NCBI GenBank assembly: GCA_900319525.1
Contig: ONOU01000001.1
Location: forward strand, 308,501 to 372,500
Direction of reading: 5' to 3'
Length of the DNA: 64,000 nucleotides
Source of the DNA: an uncultured Prevotellaceae bacterium
GTDB taxonomy: Bacteria; Bacteroidota; Bacteroidia; Bacteroidales; Muribaculaceae
Part shown: positions 41,747 through 49,535 of the stretch, in pieces
How the letters are laid out: every line of letters starts with the position of its first letter
Position numbering within the stretch: the first letter of the stretch is position 1
Translations under genes and position numbers: made by a program
Notes under the pieces: model-generated
The model's input: the letters and a program-made list of their open reading frames with translations, nothing else
Databases searched by the model: none
What the model was told of the DNA's origin: nothing

Positions 41747-44700
41747 TTAGTTGAAGATGTACTTGATACCGATAGAAGCGTTCCAGCACTGACCGATCGA
41801 CTTGTTGGGGACAAAGGTCTTGGTGTCACCGTTGATCGATGCGGGAGTCGAGAAGGTGGCGTAACCCTCGGCGTCAACGCCCTCATACTTGAGGATGCGG
41901 GGATCGCTGCCGATCTCGGGATTCAGATACTTGCTCACGCCCCAGCTCGAGTTGAATAAGTTCATCACATTCTTCACGTCAAGGCTCAGCTGCAGGGTGT
42001 GCTTTGCACCACACACGATGAACGAGAAGTCATGCTTGTAGCTCAGGTCAATGCGATGTACCCAGGGGCTGTACAGGCTATAGGCCTCGGCATACTCGCC
42101 CTGATGGTTCTTCAGGTAGCTGTTGTTGTGTACATAATCCATGAAGCGGGTCTTGTCACCCTCGCTGACGAAGCGGAACTCGCGATTAGCAACCTGCTCG
42201 TCGGTGGGGATGAACATGGCATCATAGTTGTAGCCGTCACCGTTCATGTCGTTGGCCATCATGTAAGAGTAGTTGTAACCGCCACGCCAGGTCTCATAGA
42301 TCAGGCCATAGTGGTTACCGCTGCGGTCGTGACCGGTTGCCGACAGGACGAAACGGTCAGGAGTAACATACTGCGAGTTGTGCAGCTTGATGTTGTTGGG
42401 ACCCTCAACGGTGGGAACATAGGTAAAGGCACTCTCGGCAGCGCTACCAGGCATACCGGTAACCTCCTTATTAACAGTGTGGGTGTAAGCAGCCATCAGG
42501 CTCAACCACTCTACGGGACGTGCATTCAGCGTCACGTTGCCGATCCAACCATAACCACGGCTGGTGTTTTCCAGGACGAAAGCCTTGGTACCGCGACGGA
42601 AACCTGCAGGGAAGATGGGACGGTTGTCCACACCGTTGAAGCGGGCATAACCACCCACGCTGGGCATGCTCCAGTCACTGATGCTGGCAGCATTGATGTT
42701 CTTGTTGAAGATACCCTCTACAGTCACACTCAGGGGGAACGAAACGGGCACGTTGTAGTCAACGGCCAGCGAGGTCTTCCATACCATCGGCATCTTGAAC
42801 TTGGGATCCACAGCGCTGATCGACGAGGGCACGGTACCCATGTCGCTGGTCACGTTCTCGGGATAACCCATAGCGATGAGCTTGCTGCGCAGGGCGTCAA
42901 TAGTAGCCTTGCCGTTGGCGTCGGTCACCAGACCGCCGGCAAACTGGCTCATGTCGATGTAACGGTTACCATTGGCATCGGTGGTGTAGGCACCAGTGTA
43001 GTTCTCATAACCACGGCTGGGCTTGTAGACCATCTCACCGGTGTTAGGATCCTTGACCATACCGCCAATCTTGGTGTTGGCGTTGAGTTGAGCCTGATAC
43101 TGTACCAGACCACCGTTGGTAGGCATATTGGTGAAGAATACCAGGGGCAGACGGCCCGAGAACAGACCGGAACCACCACGCAGCTTGAGGGTATTGTTGC
43201 CCATCACGTCCCAGCTGAAGCCCACGCGCGGTTGCACGATGAGGTTGCTGTTGGGCCACTTGCCGGTGTCGATGTGACGAACATCACCGTTCTTGTCATA
43301 GTAGTCAAGCTTCAAGATAGCATTGTTGGTGATCAGGTCACCATTGTTGAAGAACAGACCGTCGAGACGCAGACCGTAGGTCAGCTTGAAGTTGCGGGTC
43401 ACGTTCCACTCGTCCTGTGCATACAGGCCGGCCTTGTTGAACTGCACGCGGGCAGCAGGCTTGGTCTCGCTACCGTAACCGTAGGTCAAGCAAACGACCT
43501 CGGGTGCAGCACCGTTGATAAAGTCATCAACGCTGTTGTAGCGGTAGTAACCGGTACCATTACGCATATACTGGTTATCGGCCATCTGATGCTCAAACGA
43601 CAGACCACCCATGATCTTGTGGTTACCATAGTACCAGGTGACATCGTCACGCAGGTTCCAGATGGTGTTGTGAACGGCGTTGTTCCAGGTAAACAGCTCA
43701 TAACCCAGAGCCATGTAGTTGTCCTTGCTGCCATACTCGTCGGTCATGGTGATGTCGATGAAGGGGAACTCGCTCGAGTTGGTGGCACGGATGTCGTCCA
43801 GCTTGGAGAAGGTGGCCAGGAACTCATTCGAGAGGTTGTCAGTCAGGCGGCTGTTCAAGTTAGCCGAGAAGGAGTGTACCAGGTTGTCCATGCCGTACAT
43901 CGAGTTGGCGAAGGAGAAGGAGTACATCGACACGCGGTAGTTGGGCATGCGCGTACCACCGTCCATCGAGGTACCGTTGGGGTTGCTCCAGTAGCGGTTC
44001 TTGGTGTAGTTGTAACGCAGCGACAAGTGGTGGTCGGCGTTGATGTTCCAGTCCAAGCGGGCCAGCAACTTGTAGTTGTTCTCATCGGCAGGGAAACTGG
44101 TATAGGAACCCGTGTCATAACCGTACTTGTTCATCACGTGATTCTTCACGCGTTCCAGGTCGTCAACCGTGGTACGAGAGATAAACTGATCTGCGTTGCC
44201 CACGCCATCCTGAGAAGCGCGCCAGCGGTTCACGATGGTGGGTTGCTTGGTCATTTCACCGTTGACAAAGAAGAAGAGCTTGTTCTTCCAGATCGGGCCA
44301 CCCAGGGTGAAGCCGTAGGTAGTCACCTGATCCTTTTCACGGGCAGCAGCAAGCTGAACGCGGTCAACAGCGTCACCGCGCATGTTCTCGTTGCGGTGGA
44401 AGATGTAGGCACTGCCGCGGAAGGTGTTGGTACCACTCTTGGTAATGGCGTTAACACCACCGCCGATGAAGTTGGTCTGGCGAACGTCGTAGGGCGAGAT
44501 CACCACCTGCATCTCCTCGATAGCCTCGATCGAGATGGGGTTACCACCACCAGGCAGGTTGTCACTCAGACCGAAGTTGTTGTTGAAGTTTGCACCATCG
44601 ACCGTGAAGTTAGCCAGACGACCGTCGGTACCAGCAAAGCTCATGCCATTACCACCGAAGGGCGACAGACGGGTAACATCGGTCAGGCTGCGGGTAACGG

Positions 44701-45145
44701 TAGGCAGGTTGGTAATCTGGGTGCTGTTGATGTTGGTTGCAGCACCGGTCTTCTCGGCACGGAACTTCGTGGCCTCGGAGGTTACAATCACCTCACCCAG
44801 GGTGTTGGCGTCAACACTCATGTCAACATTCAGGTCATAGGTCTCGGCCAGTTGAAGGGTTACATCCTCAACTTTGCGGGTCTGATAACCGATGTAGCTC
44901 ACCGTCACGGTGTAGGGGCCACCGGGACGCATACCCTTGATCGAGTAGCGGCCGTCCATGTTGGTCACGGCGTTGTACTGAGTGCCCGAGGGCGTGTGCA
45001 AGGCAGTAACCGTAGCACCGATCATCGCCTCTTGATTTTCATCGGTCACAACACCCGACAGTGCCGAGGTCGTCACCTGAGCATTTACCGACAATGCCAC
45101 GAAGAACATCGCCACCAATGCTAAAAACTTAACTCTTCTCAACAT
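41747..45145 (-). CDS. Oar-like TonB-dependent outer membrane receptor
   Basis: This 1132-residue protein has a signal peptide ending SVNA, a carboxypeptidase-regulatory-like domain (about residues 25-110, GVVTDENQEAMIGATVTA), a plug domain (about 120-240, with GGGNPISIEAIEEMQVVISP) and a large barrel ending NASIGIKYIFN. The layout is that of Oar/CarbR TonB receptors rather than SusC, and no SusD partner is present. It likely imports or secretes a large ligand using TonB energy. A BACON/OB lipoprotein gene follows 30 bp later. A leader of about 240 bases precedes it. Confidence 0.9.
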   Translation of the reverse strand: MLRRVKFLALVAMFFVALSVNAQVTTSALSGVVTDENQEAMIGATVTALHTPSGTQYNAVTNMDGRYSIKGMRPGGPYTVTVSYIGYQTRKVEDVTLQLAETYDLNVDMSVDANTLGEVIVTSEATKFRAEKTGAATNINSTQITNLPTVTRSLTDVTRLSPFGGNGMSFAGTDGRLANFTVDGANFNNNFGLSDNLPGGGNPISIEAIEEMQVVISPYDVRQTNFIGGGVNAITKSGTNTFRGSAYIFHRNENMRGDAVDRVQLAAAREKDQVTTYGFTLGGPIWKNKLFFFVNGEMTKQPTIVNRWRASQDGVGNADQFISRTTVDDLERVKNHVMNKYGYDTGSYTSFPADENNYKLLARLDWNINADHHLSLRYNYTKNRYWSNPNGTSMDGGTRMPNYRVSMYSFSFANSMYGMDNLVHSFSANLNSRLTDNLSNEFLATFSKLDDIRATNSSEFPFIDITMTDEYGSKDNYMALGYELFTWNNAVHNTIWNLRDDVTWYYGNHKIMGGLSFEHQMADNQYMRNGTGYYRYNSVDDFINGAAPEVVCLTYGYGSETKPAARVQFNKAGLYAQDEWNVTRNFKLTYGLRLDGLFFNNGDLITNNAILKLDYYDKNGDVRHIDTGKWPNSNLIVQPRVGFSWDVMGNNTLKLRGGSGLFSGRLPLVFFTNMPTNGGLVQYQAQLNANTKIGGMVKDPNTGEMVYKPSRGYENYTGAYTTDANGNRYIDMSQFAGGLVTDANGKATIDALRSKLIAMGYPENVTSDMGTVPSSISAVDPKFKMPMVWKTSLAVDYNVPVSFPLSVTVEGIFNKNINAASISDWSMPSVGGYARFNGVDNRPIFPAGFRRGTKAFVLENTSRGYGWIGNVTLNARPVEWLSLMAAYTHTVNKEVTGMPGSAAESAFTYVPTVEGPNNIKLHNSQYVTPDRFVLSATGHDRSGNHYGLIYETWRGGYNYSYMMANDMNGDGYNYDAMFIPTDEQVANREFRFVSEGDKTRFMDYVHNNSYLKNHQGEYAEAYSLYSPWVHRIDLSYKHDFSFIVCGAKHTLQLSLDVKNVMNLFNSSWGVSKYLNPEIGSDPRILKYEGVDAEGYATFSTPASINGDTKTFVPNKSIGQCWNASIGIKYIFN

Positions 45146-45386
45146 AAAATTTGACAGATGATTAAATAGTTAATGAAATTATGAATAAATTGTAAGTTCC
45201 CAATAAATGATTTCGCGCCACATCAGCGGGTTTTATCCCTACTAATATGGCGCGCATAGCACTCAGCACACTTTCTTGCAGCGGGTTATGATACGGACTT
45301 GCCGCATCATCGCTACAAGTTATCCTGAAAGGTATGCCAGTAATATGTCTAAACACTTTAATGTTGTAATGTATATACACAGTTTT
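45146..45386 (-). promoter_or_regulatory. Long structured leader of the TonB receptor gene
   Basis: The predicted leader has a hairpin CGCGCCA/TGGCGCG (45214-45220 with 45248-45254) and a bulged hairpin (45280-45283 with 45311-45314; ATGAT-A-CGG at 45288-45296 with CCG-C-ATCAT at 45302-45310). It also holds the 18-base motif at 45255-45272 that recurs at 34834. I do not recognise a known riboswitch class here. Confidence 0.4.
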
Positions 45387-45392
45387 CGGGCA

Positions 45393-45423
45393 CAAAGGTA
45401 CACATTTTCCCACTCATAGCCAA
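45393..45423 (-). promoter_or_regulatory. Promoter of the TonB receptor operon
   Basis: On the minus strand TTG (45421-45423), 20 bp, then TACCTTTG (45393-45400). It lies about 250 bases before the ATG. Bases 45424-45616 of the gap hold nothing I recognise. Confidence 0.6.
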
Positions 45424-45616
45424 CACCTGGACCAACTTTTTATCCACACGCCACCGATTTAACATATTTAACCAAAAAAAATTACCCATTTAGTGAATTA
45501 AGCGGGGCGTTCGCTGATAAAGCACATCGATTTCATTGGTCAATAGAACCATTTCCGATGGCCTATCATCGGCAGCCGCCGCACTTTATTATCACCACAA
45601 AATACTGGAAATCAAA

Positions 45617-45650
45617 CAAGTGGATACGCAATACAGAGCGCATCCACTTG
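45617..45650 (-). terminator. Terminator after the AAE transporter gene
   Basis: CAAGTGGAT (45617-45625) pairs with ATCCACTTG (45642-45650); the minus strand continues TTTGATTT. Confidence 0.65.
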
Positions 45651-45722
45651 CTTCATTGATGGTTTGAGTGTAAGCCCATCGTCATCACGTAATGAGGAGG
45701 GCTACATCACTCTATTGAGGCG

Positions 45723-47408
45723 CTAAGCCACTGCAAAGATGATAATCATCTCGGCAATGAGCACACGCATGAACATCGTCAAGGGATAGACCGTGGCATA
45801 GGCTACAGCCGGGGCGTCGTTGCCTGCGGTGGTGTTGGCATAACCCAGTGCGGGCGGGTCGGTGGTAGCACCGGCCACAAGACCCATGATCGTGCAATAA
45901 TTGAGGTGGAGTTTCCCGCGGGCAACCACAACGGCAATAAGCAATGGGATAATGGTAATCAAGAAGCCGTAGAGCACCCACATCGCGCCATTGGCACTCA
46001 GGATTGTCGAGACAAAGCGACCACCAGCGGCAAGGCCCACCGATGCCAGGAACAGGCACAATCCCAGTTCCCGCAGCATCAGGCTGGCGGCAGTACTGGT
46101 ATAGGTGACCAATTTGGCCTTGTAGCCGTATCGGCCAATGAGGATGGCAACAACAAGAGGGCCACCAGCGAGACCGAGCTTCATGGGCACCGACATGCCC
46201 GGCAGCATGATGGGAATGGAACCCACGAGGATTCCCAAGAAGATGCCAATGAACATGGTAAACAGATTGGGATGGTCCAAGCGCTTGTAGCTATCACCCA
46301 TGCGCTTGCCCAGGCGATCCACATCCTCCTCGCGTCCCACTACCGTGAGGCGGTCGCCCACCTGTAACGACAGGTTGGGACTAGCCAACAGCTCGACACC
46401 GGCACGGTAGATGCGTGTAACATTGACCTTGTAGCCCTCATGCAGACGTATGGATCCGATCTTGCGACCATTGATCTCGTTCTGGGTGATGACAATACGC
46501 TTGCTGACGATTCCCTTGGGGGCCGTCTCGAGCTGCCAGTCAAAATCAACATGCGGCCCGATGATGGCATCAAAGATATCCTGATCGTGGGCGCTCATGA
46601 CAATGCGTAGCACATCGTCCTTGCGAATGATGGTCTCGCCCTGCGGAATCTCGACGGTGCCGTCCGCGCGCTTGAGGCGGGAGATGGTGAAATTATGGTC
46701 GATGATGGCGTGCAGGCGTGTCACGGTGATGTCATAGATGAGCTTGTTGGTCACTTGATAGGTGATAACGTGGGGCTTGAGCTGGCTGTCCTCCTTCTCG
46801 CGCTCGATCTCGTCGATCTCCTTATCAACGTTAATCTTGAACAGAATTTTGACGATGATCATCGACAGGATGATGCCGATGACGCCCAGGGGGTAGGCAG
46901 CGGCATAGCCTAACGACATCGACTCGTTGAGGTCGGCAGCACGGTCGCCCACGGTCTCGATAAGGGCCTGCTGGGCGGCACCCAATCCAGGCGTATTGGT
47001 CACGGCGCCACTCATCACGCCCACCAGGTCGGTGATGGAGATATTGCCGGCGATGAAGTAGATGGCTAGCGCCACCGCCACATTGAGGCCCACAATCAGC
47101 ATGGCAATGCCGTTGAGCTGGATGCCCTCGTGCTTAAACGAGGAGAAAAAGCTGGGACCCACCTGCAAGCCGATGGAGAAGATGAACAGAATGAGGCCAA
47201 ATTCCTGGATGAACTTGAGCGTGGCGCCGTCCACCTCGACGCCGAGGTGACCCACCAGAATGCCGCAAAACAGCACAAAGGTGGCACCGAGCGAGATGCC
47301 GAATATCTTGACCTTGCCCAGGATGACGCCGATGGCGATGACAAGGGCATAGATGAGCAGGGTGTGAGCAACGCTGTTGCCGATGAATAATTCAGTTAAC
47401 CAGTTCAT
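45723..47408 (-). CDS. Aspartate:alanine exchanger (AAE) family transporter with RCK_C domains
   Basis: This 561-residue membrane protein has the AAE layout: about five helices at residues 10-190 (GVMSGAVTNTPGLGAAQQAL motif), two cytosolic TrkA-C/RCK_C domains at about 205-370 and another set of helices at 385-561 (GLVAGATTDPPALGYANTTA motif). The two TNTPGL/TDPPAL motifs mark the duplicated transport domains. Substrates of family members include aspartate/alanine and other dicarboxylates; this one is not known. The next gene, for a HAD phosphatase, lies 66 bp upstream on the same strand. Confidence 0.88.
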   Translation of the reverse strand: MNWLTELFIGNSVAHTLLIYALVIAIGVILGKVKIFGISLGATFVLFCGILVGHLGVEVDGATLKFIQEFGLILFIFSIGLQVGPSFFSSFKHEGIQLNGIAMLIVGLNVAVALAIYFIAGNISITDLVGVMSGAVTNTPGLGAAQQALIETVGDRAADLNESMSLGYAAAYPLGVIGIILSMIIVKILFKINVDKEIDEIEREKEDSQLKPHVITYQVTNKLIYDITVTRLHAIIDHNFTISRLKRADGTVEIPQGETIIRKDDVLRIVMSAHDQDIFDAIIGPHVDFDWQLETAPKGIVSKRIVITQNEINGRKIGSIRLHEGYKVNVTRIYRAGVELLASPNLSLQVGDRLTVVGREEDVDRLGKRMGDSYKRLDHPNLFTMFIGIFLGILVGSIPIMLPGMSVPMKLGLAGGPLVVAILIGRYGYKAKLVTYTSTAASLMLRELGLCLFLASVGLAAGGRFVSTILSANGAMWVLYGFLITIIPLLIAVVVARGKLHLNYCTIMGLVAGATTDPPALGYANTTAGNDAPAVAYATVYPLTMFMRVLIAEMIIIFAVA

Positions 47409-47430
47409 ATTATCGTTGGTTTAGTTATTC

Positions 47431-47451
47431 GTTTCAAGTTTCAAGTTTCAA
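47431..47451. repeat. Three-copy 7-bp tandem repeat
   Basis: GTTTCAA occurs three times in direct succession just upstream of the transporter ATG, followed by a GTTTTT variant. It lies in the presumed leader of the transporter, so copy-number change could affect its expression. Confidence 0.7.
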
Positions 47452-47474
47452 GTTTTTAGTTTTCAAGCAGCATT

Positions 47475-48143
47475 CTAGGAGATGTGGATGCCGTTCTCGA
47501 CGATGCCGACGATGTCCACGGGATTGTTCACAATCACGTCGGCCTGGTACTCGACGAGCTCCTTCTTGCTGCGGAATCCCCACGTCACGCCCACCGAGTC
47601 GATGCAGGCACGGCGCGCCGTCTCCATATCCACTCCACTGTCACCGATGTAGAGGGCATCTGCCTTGGGGACACGGGCCTGGGCCAGGATCGAGAACACG
47701 ATCGACGGATCGGGCTTGACGTTCACACCGTCTTTCTGCCCCTCGATAGCGATAAAGTTGATGTCGGGGAAATAGTGGGGTATGATCTTGGAGACGGCCT
47801 GCTGGTACTTGTTGCTTGCCACGGCCATCATCACGCCCATGTCGCGGAGGTCCTGCAACAGCTCGGGCATACCGTTATAGGGCTTGGTATAGTCGATGCA
47901 GTGTTCATCATAGTACTTCATGAAGTCACCCAGCACGCGGTCCACATTCTCGTCATCGCGGGCGTCCTCGGGCAGCACACGGGTCACCAGACGCCTCACA
48001 CCGTTGCCCACAAAGTAGGGGTAACTGGCCATGCTGTGGGTGGCATAGCCGTTGCGCTCCAGCGCGTAGTTGGCCGCCTGCCCCAAGTCCTCGATGGTGT
48101 TGAGCAGGGTCCCGTCCAGGTCAAATATAACGAGTTTCTTCAT
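47475..48143 (-). CDS. HAD-like phosphatase (phosphoglycolate phosphatase-like)
   Basis: This 222-residue HAD hydrolase has motif I VIFDLDGTLLNT (Asp nucleophile), motif II VASNKYQ, and motif IV ALYIGDSGVDMETARRA. The four-helix cap between residues 15 and 85 marks subfamily IA, as in Gph. The likely substrate is phosphoglycolate or another small phosphate ester; this is a family inference. It is cytosolic, 66 bp upstream of the AAE transporter on the same strand. Confidence 0.88.
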   Translation of the reverse strand: MKKLVIFDLDGTLLNTIEDLGQAANYALERNGYATHSMASYPYFVGNGVRRLVTRVLPEDARDDENVDRVLGDFMKYYDEHCIDYTKPYNGMPELLQDLRDMGVMMAVASNKYQQAVSKIIPHYFPDINFIAIEGQKDGVNVKPDPSIVFSILAQARVPKADALYIGDSGVDMETARRACIDSVGVTWGFRSKKELVEYQADVIVNNPVDIVGIVENGIHIS

Positions 48144-48165
48144 GTCGATATCTCATTTACGGCTG

Positions 48166-48173
48166 CAAAGGTA
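48166..48173 (-). promoter_or_regulatory. -7 box of the HAD phosphatase gene
   Basis: The minus strand reads TACCTTTG, 22 bases before the ATG at 48143. No -33 box is clear. Confidence 0.5.
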
Positions 48174-48207
48174 CTACAAAGTTCGTTTAGTTGTTAGTTT
48201 TTGACCC

Positions 48208-48735
48208 TTAGTTTTTACCGACAATCGCGTCACACAAGATGGCTTCATTGTCATCGGTAGTCTGTTTGAGCGCATGCATCTCGGTAACGCAATCGGCCAT
48301 TTTTATCAGCCATTGAGGGGCATTAGCGCCTGTGATGATAAGCGCGGTTTTATCAGGGCGTTGGTCCAGCAGGTCCATCATCAGTTCCTCATTGATGAGA
48401 CCATGGTGGATAGCCACGCACAGTTCATCCAAAATCATCAGGTCAAACATACCGCTGGACAGTAACGTCTTGCAACGGTCAAGGCCAGCAAGCGCGGCAG
48501 CGCGGTCATTCTCATTGGGCTGGCGATTGTTGAATCCGGGAAACCCCAATGACTCGATCTGCAGATGGTCATATTCCCTTGCCAAATGGCTCGCAATATC
48601 AATTTCGCCCTTGGTAAACTGGCCGATATATACCGACTTGCCATCGTTCAATGCTTTTACAGCCATACCCAATGCAGCCGTGGTTTTACCCTGCCCATCA
48701 CCAGTGTAAATCGTCACTAGATTTTGTTTTATCAT
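48208..48735 (-). CDS. cobO: Cob(I)yrinic acid a,c-diamide adenosyltransferase
   Basis: This 175-residue enzyme of the CobO/BtuR type adds the adenosyl group to corrinoids using ATP. The P-loop is YTGDGQGKTTAALGMA near the start, followed by MILDELCVAIHHGLI and LIITGANAPQWL. The start at 48735 matches the family; an upstream in-frame ATG at 48831 adds 32 residues without similarity and overlaps an inverted repeat. A cobalamin riboswitch lies about 350 bases upstream on the same strand, which fits feedback control by B12. Confidence 0.92.
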   Translation of the reverse strand: MIKQNLVTIYTGDGQGKTTAALGMAVKALNDGKSVYIGQFTKGEIDIASHLAREYDHLQIESLGFPGFNNRQPNENDRAAALAGLDRCKTLLSSGMFDLMILDELCVAIHHGLINEELMMDLLDQRPDKTALIITGANAPQWLIKMADCVTEMHALKQTTDDNEAILCDAIVGKN

Positions 48736-48772
48736 GTTCTTTGTTCTGTTTTTGTTCTTGTCTCCCAGTTTT

Positions 48773-48826
48773 GCAGTCATACCGCCTGTTAGGCAGAAAA
48801 AAGTTGAGAAGAAGCGGCATGACTGC
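48773..48826. repeat. Long inverted repeat in the cobO leader
   Basis: GCAGTCATACCGC (48773-48785) pairs with GCGGCATGACTGC (48814-48826), 12 of 13 Watson-Crick plus one wobble or mismatch. It sits between the riboswitch and the cobO ATG. It may be a processing or attenuation structure. Confidence 0.55.
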
Positions 48827-49081
48827 GCCACCGAAAAACAAAAAGTTACTATATAATTTTTTAACTATTGCATTGATGCAAAAAGCACATCACACAATCA
48901 AGTTTGTCGTGTAACCTTGACCATGGCGCAGGAAAAGAACAAAAAACAGAGAATCGGTAAGCTGCCGTGTAGAGAGAATTGCAGCTCATGTATAATATCG
49001 ATACCACCTTAAAGCAGCACCAGTATTACCAGTGTGTTGATTGTTCGACCCTATTCCACGAGAGTCAAAGCAACAATATGT

Positions 49082-49265
49082 CCAACTTGGCAGGTCTTCT
49101 GGCTCATCCCATTGTCACGCGGCCTTCCCATCCACACAGGAGTGAACAGTGACGCTAAATGATTGCGTGACAACTTGGCGGGACATACAGCAGCGGGTCT
49201 GCTCAGGATTCTCACCTGATTCCCTTTTAATCCGCAACACACCATGAACAGGCGCTTGCGGCACC
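49082..49265 (-). promoter_or_regulatory. Cobalamin riboswitch
   Basis: On the minus strand the element contains GGGAATCAGGTGAGAATCC, GCTGCTGTATGTCCC, a GTCACTG segment, GGGAAGGCC and the B12 box AGCCAGAAGACCTGCC (49089-49104). This order is that of the AdoCbl-type riboswitch. It should turn down the downstream gene, cobO, when B12 is plentiful. Bases 48827-49081, between element and gene, hold no open frame I can support. Confidence 0.92.
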
Positions 49266-49278
49266 AAATTTTCGGCTG

Positions 49279-49286
49279 CAAAGGTA
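49279..49286 (-). promoter_or_regulatory. -7 box of the riboswitch transcript
   Basis: The minus strand reads TACCTTTG immediately before the riboswitch. No -33 box is clear. Confidence 0.5.
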
Positions 49287-49379
49287 GACAAATTTTAGAA
49301 TATGAAATAACTATTCAAGAAAAATTTCATGATAATCTTTCCTTTTAGTTCGAGTGACCTGATGGAATCGCCCTGGCTA

Positions 49380-49395
49380 GTGCAATCGTTTGCAC
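49380..49395. promoter_or_regulatory. Palindromic LacI-type operator candidate
   Basis: GTGCAA-TCGT-TTGCAC is a 16-base palindrome with a central CG, like LacI/MalR/CcpA-family operators. It lies 53 bases upstream of the amylase -7 box. Confidence 0.45.
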
Positions 49396-49448
49396 GGTTT
49401 TTAGGAGGAAATGGTTGAATAGTGGAAGGGGTAATCAGATAATAATCA

Positions 49449-49456
49449 CTAACTTT
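49449..49456 (+). promoter_or_regulatory. -7 box of the amylase gene
   Basis: TAACTTTG matches TAnnTTTG; the leader is about 75 bases. No matching -33 box is seen, which suits an activated promoter. Confidence 0.5.
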
Positions 49457-49535
49457 GGGGACAAGATTACAGAAGTGTGCACCAACCATCGGAATAACCA
49501 AAACGACAATCATAACTTTAAAAAACTTATCAACA

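Noticed and set aside
41999-45124. 1041-codon open frame on the plus strand
   Set aside because: It lies fully opposite the TonB receptor gene, has low-complexity Val/Gly/His-rich translation and no domain; it is a GC-rich codon shadow.
45162-45413. 83-codon minus-strand frame in the receptor leader
   Set aside because: It starts upstream of the predicted transcription start and overlaps leader hairpins; kept only as a note for the shared SVL-x-AMR segment.
47431-47451. CRISPR-like repeat
   Set aside because: Units are 7 bp in direct tandem without spacers and no cas genes are present.
49051-49281. 76-codon minus-strand frame
   Set aside because: Coincides with the cobalamin riboswitch, whose conserved boxes explain the sequence.
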